35,585 nt of DNA, taken from Deltaproteobacteria bacterium (GTDB lineage: Bacteria > Myxococcota > B64-G9). This document shows positions 23,155 through 30,715 of this stretch, in pieces. The notes below the pieces were generated by a model that was given only the letters and a program-made list of their open reading frames with translations, was not told the origin of the DNA and did no database searches. A program made the position numbers and the translations under genes. Location of the stretch: NCBI GenBank assembly GCA_019314375.1, contig JAFCZJ010000108.1, forward strand, positions 1 to 35,585, given 5' to 3'. Every line of letters begins with the position of its first letter. Positions within the stretch are counted from its first letter, which is position 1.

Positions 23155-24617
23155 GGACGGGTGCTTTGCCCTTTGAAGAAGGGCTGGAATGCTTTTTGGG
23201 CTTGCTTGGATAGCTTTTTAAGCGCTCGCTTGCCCGCGGTCTTGGCGTCTTGGCCCGGGCTTGTGAGCTTGGCCTCGAAGCGCTTCACTTCCTTGCCGTC
23301 AATGCCGCTGTAAAGGCTGAATCGGCCCCAGGCCTCGCTGAAGAGGAAGCTCTCGGATAGCTCTCGGCTGACGCCGCAGGCCGCTTCGCCCAACACGGCC
23401 CAGCGTACTTGCCCGCGCAGGGCGGCAACGATTTGCGCCTCGCTGGGGGCATCGGGCAGGTCAAGCTTGACCTGGTCCGTGCCCACCGCGTCGCATCCCA
23501 AATCCCCCAAGAGACGATTGAGCTCTCTTACCGAAACGGGATCCGTGACGAAGTCGCCGTTTTGGCTCTCGGCGATGAGCACGATGCAACGAGGGGTGTC
23601 TTTCCCCGGAACACGAAGGTCGATGCTGAGGGCATCACCCTCGATGATATTTTTTAAAGAAGCTGTTCTGGTATCCGTCGGATCCAGCCCGGCGTCTTCC
23701 AAAATCTGCGCTGCGTCCAGGCTGACACGCACTTGTAGCTTGCCCTGGGCCGTTGCCGGCACCATGGGACTTGATGTGGCCCATCCGTTTTGTTCGCAGC
23801 GCAGCTTGATGGGTTTCGACTTGGCGACCTGCATGAGCAAGCGGAGCGGAGCGCGGGCCAGGGGGCGGGGGACTTTTTGGTCCAGCCACTCCACGGCCAC
23901 CACCAGGGGCGCCGAAAGGGCTTGACCCGGGTGGGCTTTTTGTCCCTGCCCACGGATGACGGATAGCTTTAAAGAGGCCAGCCATTGCCGCAGGGCTTTT
24001 TCCGATCCACCTGTCTCTTGGTTATCCTCAAGTGCCTCTTTTTCGGCCAGGGCCTGGACAAAAATGCGCTGGTGTGTGGCCTGGGCCTCGATGTAGACCG
24101 CGCCCAAAAGGTTGAGCAGGGCGGCGTAGGGCACCTTGTCTTCCATTTGTTTGGCGGTCTCCAAAAGCTGTTGCACCTGTTCTCTGTAAGCCTTGGACTG
24201 TTCCCGCGCCGAGGCCAAGACCTCATCCCGCGAGGCCACGGCCAAAGCCGCGTGGCGCACTCCTTTGGATGATGACCAATCGACCGCGATGCGAATGCCC
24301 GCGGGTTCGGCGATGAGTTCGTCGATGGCCTGCTCGGATAGATAAGCCAGACTGCCCTTGTCCACCTGGGCCATCTGTTTTTCAAAGGCCTCGCGGACCC
24401 GTTTTTTCAAATTGTCAGCCAGCCGGGAACGGGCCATCTTGCGGGCTTCTTCCAAGTTTTCCGCGCTTGCGGCACCCGAGAAAAATTTCGATGCCGGGTA
24501 ATCTTTATGCACCTGACTGACGGACCAGGCCGGCCTGCCCACCAAGCTGGTCTGACAGGCGGGCAGGAAAATCAACAAACACAAGGCCCAAAGGCCCCCG
24601 AAGCGAACGCATTTCAT
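23151..24617 (-). CDS. LPP20-like lipoprotein
   Basis: A 488-residue lipoprotein with a signal ending in LPAC (Cys21). Residues about 30-170 resemble the LPP20 family: RPAWSVSQVHKDYPASKFFSGAASAENLEEARKMARSRLADNL, then helical stretches and an IAVDWSS beta strand, giving the ALAVASRDEVLA repeat-like segment. The C-terminal half (250-488) is beta-rich and looks like the CsgG/TolB-associated beta domains seen in such proteins (SIDLRVPGKDTPRCIVLIAES, RWAVLGEAACGV). Function unknown; LPP20-like proteins often sit in the outer membrane and can be partners of secretion or assembly systems. It is the first gene of a co-directional set with the racemase, RCK-USP and antiporter genes, overlapping the racemase gene by 4 bp. 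Confidence 0.8.
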   Translation of the reverse strand: MKCVRFGGLWALCLLIFLPACQTSLVGRPAWSVSQVHKDYPASKFFSGAASAENLEEARKMARSRLADNLKKRVREAFEKQMAQVDKGSLAYLSEQAIDELIAEPAGIRIAVDWSSSKGVRHAALAVASRDEVLASAREQSKAYREQVQQLLETAKQMEDKVPYAALLNLLGAVYIEAQATHQRIFVQALAEKEALEDNQETGGSEKALRQWLASLKLSVIRGQGQKAHPGQALSAPLVVAVEWLDQKVPRPLARAPLRLLMQVAKSKPIKLRCEQNGWATSSPMVPATAQGKLQVRVSLDAAQILEDAGLDPTDTRTASLKNIIEGDALSIDLRVPGKDTPRCIVLIAESQNGDFVTDPVSVRELNRLLGDLGCDAVGTDQVKLDLPDAPSEAQIVAALRGQVRWAVLGEAACGVSRELSESFLFSEAWGRFSLYSGIDGKEVKRFEAKLTSPGQDAKTAGKRALKKLSKQAQKAFQPFFKGQSTRP

Positions 24618-24671
24618 AGGCAGTGAGATTAGCGATGGGAAGGGATGATGTCAAACCGCAGATTGTTGAGA

Positions 24672-24735
24672 TTATGCTCGTCCGCTGGCGCGTTGAAGGT
24701 AGTTTTGAATGTGCAGGCGGTCCACCGCCAGGTTG
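24672..24735 (-). pseudogene. C-terminal fragment of a PilZ-like gene
   Basis: On the minus strand a frame ending at TAA 24674-24672 reads LAVDRLHIQNYLQRASGRA, nearly the same as the last 19 residues of the intact PilZ protein encoded at 27698-27360 (AAVDRLHIQNYLQRACGQA). The DNA similarity covers about 57 bp (24679-24735 with 27367-27423). Upstream of it no further PilZ sequence is clear. No ribosome-binding site or start belongs to this fragment; I treat it as a gene remnant. The surrounding 24618-24804 stretch holds nothing else I recognise. Confidence 0.75.
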
Positions 24736-24804
24736 CTGTCTGTCCAGATAAAAGTGCCTGGCCAGCGAGATGATTGGGAATTGAAAGGGGTCCTATCTCG
24801 GTGT

Positions 24805-25791
24805 TCATGGTAGTTTGATTCCGCATTTGTCCGCAATCGCCTTGGTGAGCTTGCGAAAATCCTTGCCACATTGCTGTGCCGCCGAGGAATGGGCTCCCAG
24901 TGCGCCGTCAGCGGGTTTGAGGTGAAAGATAGGCTTGCGCGCTTCCATCGCCATGGGCATTAGACTCCGGTAGTGCTTGAGTTGCGCAAGACAGTTGGGG
25001 TCATTGTCCAGATTTGTTTGCCTGATACTCTGATGTCCGAGAACCGAACGTTGATACTCGCCCGGGATTCGCTTCATCCATTTTGCATAGGCGAGCACAG
25101 GACGATTGAGACGAATATTGTGCTGGAGTACGATGTACCCCGCCGGGATCATCGCTCCCGAGGGTAGTGTGAGGTCGTCGGGGGCCTTGTCCATTCTTTC
25201 TTTCCAGCCCTGTCGCCAGTCACGGAGCGTGGGCCCTAGGTTCTGGAGCCCTTGCAGGGAAAACAGATCGGGCGCAAGGGGAACCACCACATGCTCTGCG
25301 CTAAGCAGCGCCGCTCGATTGATGGCACCAAGGTTTGGCCCAACGTCTATGAGTACGATGTCGGCGTGTCGTGTGGCGACGGCTGTGTGCAGCATGCGGT
25401 AGAAGGCAGAGAGCACGCGAAAGGCATCTTCTTGACGATCAAGGCAACGTGGCCAGTTTTGTGACAGCTTGTCTTCGAAGCGCGACAGACCAAGGTCGCC
25501 CACCAGCAAGCCGATAGAGTCCACGATTTCTTCAATATGCGGTTCGGCCACGTCGCCGACCCCTCGCAGAATCGGCGTCACGGCACCGAGAACTGTGTCG
25601 GGATGCGCCCCGTCGGGCCAGAGTTCGGCGAGCCGGTCCTCATCGAGGAACATCGAGCTGAGGTTCGCCTGCGGGTCGAAGTCGGCAATGAGGACATTGA
25701 ATCCCAAGTCGGCGAAGGTCCATGCGACGTGGTAGACTAGGGTTGTCTTTCCCACGCCGCCTTTGTTGTTGAAAAACGCGATGGTTTTCAT
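24805..25791 (-). CDS. ParA/Soj-like ATPase
   Basis: A 328-residue P-loop ATPase of the ParA family: deviant Walker A KGGVGKTT at 10-17, switch region FDPQANLS at about 39-46, Walker B-like DIVLIDVGPNLGAINRAAL at about 144-162, and VVVPLAPDLFSLQGLQNLG downstream. ParA proteins dimerise on DNA with ATP and move or position cargo. No ParB homologue is adjacent; instead its start overlaps the AlbA_2/GHKL gene by 4 bp (ATGA at 25788-25791). It has a longer C-terminal half (AKWMKRIPGEYQRSVLG..., then helical) than chromosomal Soj. Probably part of a two-gene mobile or defence-type module, not the chromosome segregation pair. Confidence 0.9.
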   Translation of the reverse strand: MKTIAFFNNKGGVGKTTLVYHVAWTFADLGFNVLIADFDPQANLSSMFLDEDRLAELWPDGAHPDTVLGAVTPILRGVGDVAEPHIEEIVDSIGLLVGDLGLSRFEDKLSQNWPRCLDRQEDAFRVLSAFYRMLHTAVATRHADIVLIDVGPNLGAINRAALLSAEHVVVPLAPDLFSLQGLQNLGPTLRDWRQGWKERMDKAPDDLTLPSGAMIPAGYIVLQHNIRLNRPVLAYAKWMKRIPGEYQRSVLGHQSIRQTNLDNDPNCLAQLKHYRSLMPMAMEARKPIFHLKPADGALGAHSSAAQQCGKDFRKLTKAIADKCGIKLP

Positions 25792-26972
25792 GGGCGTGGC
25801 CTCACGGTTGCGAGCATCGCTGTTTGTTGGAACTCGAACTCGGGCGGCGGGTTTCCGTTTTCACGAAGCAACCTTTTTGCCGTTGGGATCCCGTATCCGA
25901 ACCGTTGCACATAGCCCAGGTTGGCCATCGCCTCCGCGATGAGAGGGTTGCGATAGTCCGTGGCTCCCTTGCCGAAGTTGTCTTTTGTTACCTGTCCATA
26001 GAGCCCGCCCGGACTGTGAATTTCAATCCGATTGTTGAACCAATACAAGCGCACTGGAGCGTTGCTGGTCTCGTAGTTGCGATGAATCAACGCATTTCTG
26101 ATAAGCTGCAGAAGGGCCGCGACTGGGTAGTCTGGGGTTGCATGTTCACGAGATCCGTCGACAAATTTCAGCGCCGTGGAGATATTGAGATCCAGTAGCT
26201 CATCGAGATGCTTGACGATTCGATGGAGCGGACCCGTGAGTTCCTTATTGTCTTTGATGGGATCGCCTAGCTCCTGCCCATCTATGCGAAGAAATTGCAC
26301 GTAGGAGCCCGGGATGAAATCGCGAGGTTCCCTGCCAAAAATCATGATCGCGCCGTTGGTCGGCGTGTTGCCGGTTAGAAAGCGAAGCGATGCGAGCTGT
26401 TCTTCGGTGTCTCGCTTGTTGCGTTGCAGCACGTCACTTGCCACCGCCATGGGCAGGTATTCCCGGGTGAAGTAGTCGATGTCCAGGTGGTCGAGTATTG
26501 AACCAAACGCAGCGCGTCGGTCAAAGGCCTGATCGTGGGCCCGAGCGCGCTCTCGCAAGACACGTTCGTCCTCTTGGCTGGTTTGATGGGTGGTCGGGCC
26601 GACGCGAACCCAGCTTCGTCCCTCGAATCGGGTCGGTGGGGCTGATGATGGTTCCACCTGGATGACCGCCACCTCACAGCCGTCGAGCATTCGTTTGTCC
26701 ACCTGAACCGAGGGGATCGGAAGGATGTTTCCGTTGCTGCGTACCTCGACGAGTTTTTTTAGGAGGTCGTCCGTGATGTCGAGCCCAGCGCATGTTCCAT
26801 CATCGTTGACGCCGACGAAAACCACACCAGGTAAACCATGGCCAGGGAGGTCGTTCGCAAATGCACATACGGCCCTGCGGATTTTCTTCATGTCCGCGCT
26901 GGATGCTTTGCGTTCCACGCGATCTGATTCGAGGTCTCGAAAAAGAACGAGGATGTCATCGTCGTTCAACAT
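25788..26972 (-). CDS. AlbA_2 (Schlafen) DNA-binding plus GHKL-type ATP-binding protein
   Basis: A 394-residue protein. Residues about 10-130 form an AlbA_2 domain: ESDRVERKAS, ICAFANDLPGHG..GVVFVGVNDDGTCAGLDI, then a WVRVGPTTHQTSQEDE segment. Residues about 270-394 form the ATPase_c_4/HATPase-like domain: LLQLIRNALIHRNYETSNAPVRLYWFNNRIEIHSPGGL, and a C-terminal PLIAEAMANLGYVQRFGYGI motif. Such proteins are usually annotated as transcriptional regulators or ATP-binding proteins; they are often carried by mobile elements and some AlbA_2 proteins are part of defence systems. Here it is transcribed first and overlaps the ParA gene by 4 bp. Nested inverted repeats lie upstream of its start. Confidence 0.9.
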   Translation of the reverse strand: MLNDDDILVLFRDLESDRVERKASSADMKKIRRAVCAFANDLPGHGLPGVVFVGVNDDGTCAGLDITDDLLKKLVEVRSNGNILPIPSVQVDKRMLDGCEVAVIQVEPSSAPPTRFEGRSWVRVGPTTHQTSQEDERVLRERARAHDQAFDRRAAFGSILDHLDIDYFTREYLPMAVASDVLQRNKRDTEEQLASLRFLTGNTPTNGAIMIFGREPRDFIPGSYVQFLRIDGQELGDPIKDNKELTGPLHRIVKHLDELLDLNISTALKFVDGSREHATPDYPVAALLQLIRNALIHRNYETSNAPVRLYWFNNRIEIHSPGGLYGQVTKDNFGKGATDYRNPLIAEAMANLGYVQRFGYGIPTAKRLLRENGNPPPEFEFQQTAMLATVRPRP

Positions 26973-27000
26973 TATGCTATTCCTCTCCTCGGTTTGAACT

Positions 27001-27048
27001 CAACTATCGTTGCGCAATGTCAACAGGCCGATTGACGCCCCACGGCCT
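27001..27048. promoter_or_regulatory. Nested inverted repeats upstream of the AlbA_2-ParA module
   Basis: Within 48 bp I see CAAC-TATC-GTTG (27001-27012), the palindrome TTGCGCAA (27010-27017), GTCAA...TTGAC with an 8-bp gap (27019-27036) and AGGCCG...CGGCCT with a 12-bp gap (27025-27048). This density fits an operator, an element end, or a ParA/AlbA-type binding site. Confidence 0.4.
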
Positions 27049-27130
27049 AAGGGATTATTAAAAAACAACATGTTTGGATACTTGACTCAAATGTTAGAAT
27101 TGTGCCTGGTTAAGGAACCCTAGTCAAAAA

Positions 27131-27286
27131 TTGTCCAAGCAGCATGTTGGTGAGCCCGCAATCGAGCATGAGTATGCTCAAGAGCTGCATCAGATTCGTG
27201 CACTCATTTCAGAGCATCCTGAGATTTTCGATCTGGTACATGTCGATCTGATTCGAGGCCTTGGCTTCGATCAGAAGCTGGCGTGA
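27131..27286 (+). pseudogene. N-terminal fragment of a transposase-like gene
   Basis: A short frame reads KQHVGEPAIEHEYAQELHQ then IRALISEHPEIFDLVHVDLIRG and ends in TGA at 27284-27286. The Glu/His helical pattern with HPEIFDLVHVDL resembles the first 50 residues of a broad class of ISNCY/IS5-like transposases, where catalytic domains follow. Here the catalytic part is absent. No convincing start codon or ribosome-binding site was found. The family call rests on remembered N-terminal pattern only. Together with the AlbA_2-ParA genes it suggests a degraded mobile element. Confidence 0.5.
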
Positions 27287-27359
27287 TACCGGGTGGTGGG
27301 TGTGAATGGTTTTAAAGAGGCGCGGTCGGCTTGAAGAGAATGCTTCTGGCGCTTTGGTA

Positions 27360-27698
27360 TCAGGCTTGTCCGCAGGCGCGTTGCAGGTAGTTCTGAATGT
27401 GCAGGCGGTCGACCGCCGCGATGTCGACGAAGCGCATGGCGCGTCGTCTGAAGAAGCCGTGGCAGGTTTCGCGTACGAGCTGACAGCGCGCCTTGATGAT
27501 GGTTTTAACGCCCGGCAAGGTGAGTTCCACCGTGGCCGAGGCCGTGTGGGGCATCTCTAAGCCAGAGGGGCATTCGACCATCAGGCCCGTGTCTGAAAGA
27601 TTGGAGAGCATGGGCAGGAAGAATTGGCCTCCACAGGTCTCGCCGGCCAGCATGTGCACTGTAACCCGGGAACTCTTTCGGCGGTTCTCGCTCAACAT
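27360..27698 (-). CDS. PilZ domain protein (c-di-GMP binding)
   Basis: A single-domain PilZ protein of 112 residues. The RxxxR c-di-GMP binding motif is present as R7-KSS-R11 near the N-terminus and the second motif as NLSDTG (NxSxxG), so it should bind c-di-GMP. Start 27698 is chosen because AGGAGG (27710-27705) lies 6 nt before it; the longer in-frame extension to 27758 runs through the promoter. Single PilZ proteins relay c-di-GMP to motility, exopolysaccharide or other targets. The last 19 residues are duplicated as a fragment at 24672-24735. The AlbA_2-ParA module lies between the two. Confidence 0.9.
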   Translation of the reverse strand: MLSENRRKSSRVTVHMLAGETCGGQFFLPMLSNLSDTGLMVECPSGLEMPHTASATVELTLPGVKTIIKARCQLVRETCHGFFRRRAMRFVDIAAVDRLHIQNYLQRACGQA

Positions 27699-27729
27699 GG
27701 TATTCCTCCTGGCTGGATGTGCTACATGT

Positions 27730-27758
27730 AAGATAACGGCGCACAGTGTGCGCGTCAA
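27730..27758 (-). promoter_or_regulatory. Predicted promoter of the PilZ gene with a palindromic spacer
   Basis: Minus strand: TTGACG (27758-27753; five of six), 17-nt spacer, TATCTT (27735-27730; four of six). The spacer contains the 15-bp palindrome at 27739-27753. Start of transcription near 27724, giving a leader of about 26 nt with AGGAGG. Confidence 0.5.
27739..27753. promoter_or_regulatory. 15-bp perfect palindrome (operator candidate) in the PilZ promoter
   Basis: GCGCACA-G-TGTGCGC reads the same on both strands (7-1-7) and fills most of the spacer between the -35 and -10 boxes, a position where a bound repressor would block RNA polymerase. The cognate regulator is not in the window. 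Confidence 0.5.
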
Positions 27759-27796
27759 GTTTTTGACCGGAAAAAGGGTAGATTGCTAGACGGAAT

Positions 27797-29830
27797 CTAA
27801 GGCGTGTAGATTCGAATCCAGTCGACGTAGTGGTCGTAGGTATGGGAGCGTCCCTGCATGGTGACATACCAAGGCTCCCCGGACGTATCCTCCCAGGCGG
27901 CTCGATCGAACAACACACCATCGACAAAATAACGGAAGTGGCGCATGCCGTCGGCGAGCACGGTCTCGATGCGGAAGACGTGGTAGTCAAAGTCGTTCCA
28001 GTAGTCCCAGAAAATCGGAGAATTGCCTGGGGAGAACAAGCCGAGGGCGAAAGGACTGAACAATTCCCATTTGTTTGTGTCGCTAATCCCGGAAATTCGG
28101 AAGTACGTCCTCGCGCCTGTGCCGTTGTTTGTAGATTGGGTGTGGGTGAGCCCGAGATCGAGGTAGAACCACTTGTTGGAAACAGCGAGGTCCTGGGGTT
28201 GCTTGGCGCGAAACTCCACGGCAAAGCCCTGCGCATGGTCGAGAGAGAACAGCGTGTCGCCGCCGCTGTGGTAGTTGGCATCGCCGTTCGTGTCAAAAGC
28301 AAAGCCGTTGCTCGCCTGCCCATCAGACAGGATTCTCGGCAAAGGCGAGCCCCAGGTGTTCCACGCGCTCAAATCACCACCAAAATCATCTTCAAAAACC
28401 AGGGTCGAGAAGGTGGACCCTTCGAGCGGATCGGGGAAGCCACATTCCCCCGTCAAGGCAAGAACTTCAGTCTCCAAAAGAGCACGGTTAAATACCCGCA
28501 GATGGTCGATGGTTCCGCTCAATGGATGGAAGCCGTCGTAATTACCCAACTTCTTGCCATGGGTGTCGGTTCCAGTAGCCAAGGCGACGGGGTATTCAAC
28601 CGCAAGCGCTCCGTCCACGAAGATCTCGAGATTGACTCCGTCGTAGCTGACCACCAGATGAACCCATTCATCGACCACAGGATAGAACCCACTGCCGAGC
28701 GCCCTGCTGTTGGTATCGACGGCGAGTTCGCCGTTGGCCAGAATGCACAAGGAAAACAGTTCATTTGGCGCCCCGCTGTCGCTGCCGTAGGTCAAGATGC
28801 CCGCTTGGCTGACGGGTTGAGCGTCGAGGTTCAGCCAGAAGGAAAAGGCGCGCGGGTTGGCTCCGTCGGGGAGGGGAACCGCATCAAACGCCAAGGCGTC
28901 CCCATCATGGAGAAGCACGGCCCCTGCGATGTGTCCGGTCACGATGCTCGGTGCGCCGACGGGCTGCGCGTCGTAAACACCATACAAGGCGGTCTCCTGA
29001 AGGAGGGACTTGGTTCCATGATCGAACAAGTAGGTGACGATGATGCTGCCATCCCCAAACAGGTCGTTTCTCTTCAAGGTGTTGGCGGGTCCCGTACAGG
29101 TGGCATTGCAGTCGACGGCACAGGTTGCTCCCACATCGCACACCTCCGTCCCTTCCTGGATGTTGTCACCGCAGACTTGCATGCTGGAACAATCGTCTAA
29201 GCACAGGCCTTCGCCCTCGCCGGGACCGTCGTCGCAGGTCTCGGTTCCCTCCCGCGTCGCATTCCCACAGGTCTGCACGCCGGAACAATCGTCTAAGCAC
29301 AGGCCCTCGCCCTCGCCGGGGCCGTCGTCGCAGGCCTCGCTTCCCTCCCGCGTCGCATTCCCGCAGTTCTGCAGGCCGGAGCAATCGTCTAAGCACAGGC
29401 CTTCGCCCTCGCCGGGACCGTCGTCGCAGGTTTCGCCCGAGTCCAAGGCACCGTTGCCACACTGGGTGCACACGCCCTCCGTGCAAAACAAACCGGGTTC
29501 GCAATCGTCCGACTCGTCGCAAGGCCCCCCCAGCGCGGAACTGGAACCGCAGGTCCCTTGAATGCACACGTCCATGCAGTCATCGTTGCTGGTGCAAGCG
29601 GTGCCCTCAATGCCCTTGCAGACTCCCTCCCTGCAATCCAAACCAGGTCCACAATCTCCGGATTCATCGCAACTTCCGCCGCTGGTGGCATAGGCCTCGC
29701 AAACCGAATCGATGCAGGCCTCGGGACAGTTGGCATTCACGAGGCAAGAAGTTGACTCCTCTTGGAATCCATATCGTCCGCAGGCAAAGAGGCTCAACGA
29801 CAAGCAGACCACCCAAAGTTTTTTCATCAT
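27797..29830 (-). CDS. Myxobacterial-type lipoprotein: Cys-rich repeats and LamG-like domains
   Basis: About 677 residues, starting at the MMKK codons (29830; an in-frame ATG at 29842 is possible) with a lipoprotein signal ending in LFAC (Cys17). Residues about 25-125 are EGF/dickkopf-like Cys pairs (CDESGDCGPGLDCREGVC). Residues about 130-260 are near-identical repeats of the form CGN.TREGxExCDDGPGEGEGLCLDDCS, a Myxococcus-type Cys-rich repeat. Residues about 265-460 form a LamG/concanavalin-like jelly roll (GLNLDAQPVSQAGILTYG-type strands; SGTIDHLRVFNRAL ending). Residues about 465-677 are a second jelly-roll domain (FEDDFGGDLSAWNTWGSP ... DHYVDWIRIYTP) of the glycoside-hydrolase-16-like shape. 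Probably an outer-surface adhesion or carbohydrate-binding protein. Confidence 0.9.
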   Translation of the reverse strand: MMKKLWVVCLSLSLFACGRYGFQEESTSCLVNANCPEACIDSVCEAYATSGGSCDESGDCGPGLDCREGVCKGIEGTACTSNDDCMDVCIQGTCGSSSALGGPCDESDDCEPGLFCTEGVCTQCGNGALDSGETCDDGPGEGEGLCLDDCSGLQNCGNATREGSEACDDGPGEGEGLCLDDCSGVQTCGNATREGTETCDDGPGEGEGLCLDDCSSMQVCGDNIQEGTEVCDVGATCAVDCNATCTGPANTLKRNDLFGDGSIIVTYLFDHGTKSLLQETALYGVYDAQPVGAPSIVTGHIAGAVLLHDGDALAFDAVPLPDGANPRAFSFWLNLDAQPVSQAGILTYGSDSGAPNELFSLCILANGELAVDTNSRALGSGFYPVVDEWVHLVVSYDGVNLEIFVDGALAVEYPVALATGTDTHGKKLGNYDGFHPLSGTIDHLRVFNRALLETEVLALTGECGFPDPLEGSTFSTLVFEDDFGGDLSAWNTWGSPLPRILSDGQASNGFAFDTNGDANYHSGGDTLFSLDHAQGFAVEFRAKQPQDLAVSNKWFYLDLGLTHTQSTNNGTGARTYFRISGISDTNKWELFSPFALGLFSPGNSPIFWDYWNDFDYHVFRIETVLADGMRHFRYFVDGVLFDRAAWEDTSGEPWYVTMQGRSHTYDHYVDWIRIYTP
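29186..29425 (-). repeat. 96-bp tandem repeats in the Cys-rich lipoprotein gene
   Basis: Units begin at 29186, 29282 and 29378 on the plus strand, each with CAATCGTCTAAGCACAGGCC followed by CCTCGCCGGG. Units are almost identical, implying recent duplication or gene-conversion of 32-residue Cys-rich repeats. Lengths and coding content rule out CRISPR. Confidence 0.85.
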
Positions 29831-29980
29831 CTCTATCGTCATCAATTCTGTTGTCACCAATGCCGCCCTTCTTGAAGCCCTATCGAACCAGCCCTTCGCA
29901 ATACTTATGCTTAAGATCACCTTTACACCCGGGAGACATTTCGACAAGTCAAATGGGCTCTGCTGTGGTAGGTTGCAAGC

Positions 29981-30706
29981 ATGCATCGTCTTTTTGAAAA
30001 GGTGGATTGGCAGGTTTTTGGCGGCCTGGTGCTTCTTGCCGTGGGGGTGCTTTTGGCCTGGGAAACCCCCGTGGTCTGGCCGCTCAAGATCCTTGTGGTC
30101 TTCTTCCACGAGCTCAGTCATGGCCTGGCGGCCCTGGTCACGGGCGGCTCCATCGTGCGCATCGAATTGGTGGCCCAGCAAGGGGGTCTTTGCATGACGA
30201 TGGGGGGCAGCCGTTTCGTGGTTTTGAGCGCGGGTTATCTGGGCTCGATGATTTTCGGCGGCGTGATCCTGCTGGTGGCGTCTCGAACTCGCCTCGATCG
30301 CATCGCTTCCGGGGTCCTGGGGGTTTTGCTGCTTCTGGTGACCTTGCTGCTCATTCGGCCCTGGTTTTCCTTTGGTTTGGTTTTCGGTCTGACGACCAGT
30401 CTTGTCTTGCTTGGCATGGCTAGGTTTTTGTCCGAGGGCATCAATGACTTCGTCCTGCGCATCATCGGCCTGACTTCTTGTCTTTACGCCGTCTTCGACA
30501 TCAAAAGCGACATCCTGGATCGACCCGGCCTGCGCTCCGACGCCTTCATGCTGGGCGAACTGACGGGTCTTCCCACCCAGTTCTGGGGCATAATCTGGAT
30601 AGCCCTGGCCGTCACCGGCTCGGCGGTGTTTTTGCTATTGGCCTGCAATAAGAAGGCGGGCACGGCCGCCGAAGACAAGCAGGATGAGGTCAAGGGGGTC
30701 GCCTGA
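29981..30706 (+). CDS. M50B-type membrane metallopeptidase
   Basis: A 241-residue membrane protein with the zinc motif HELSH (His43, Glu44, His47) in FFHELSHGLAAL, inside a second transmembrane segment, and four or five further hydrophobic segments (GGLVLLAVGVLLAWET, GYLGSMIFGGVILLV, GVLLLLVTLLLI, TTSLVLLGMARFL, IIWIALAVTGSAVFLLLA). This is the short M50B-like family (site-2-protease relatives), in which a conserved second Asp motif late in the chain (DIKSDIL) may complete the zinc site. It would cleave within the membrane or act as a chaperone-like relative; substrate unknown. It is divergent from the LamG lipoprotein gene and convergent with an unknown lipoprotein gene, with only 9 bp between. 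Confidence 0.85.
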   Translation: MHRLFEKVDWQVFGGLVLLAVGVLLAWETPVVWPLKILVVFFHELSHGLAALVTGGSIVRIELVAQQGGLCMTMGGSRFVVLSAGYLGSMIFGGVILLVASRTRLDRIASGVLGVLLLLVTLLLIRPWFSFGLVFGLTTSLVLLGMARFLSEGINDFVLRIIGLTSCLYAVFDIKSDILDRPGLRSDAFMLGELTGLPTQFWGIIWIALAVTGSAVFLLLACNKKAGTAAEDKQDEVKGVA

Positions 30707-30715
30707 AGCGGCGCT

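Noticed and set aside
24629..24871. 80-codon minus-strand frame after the ParA gene
   Set aside because: It overlaps the ParA 3' end and reads the PilZ remnant in the wrong frame; no ribosome-binding site.
27830..29200. 456-codon open frame on the plus strand opposite the LamG lipoprotein
   Set aside because: It is antisense to a protein with a clear lipoprotein signal, repeats and jelly-roll domains; no ribosome-binding site and no recognisable protein features.
29186..29425. Regular 96-bp repeats as a possible CRISPR array
   Set aside because: The repeats are coding, continuous with no variable spacers, and encode a Cys-rich protein module.
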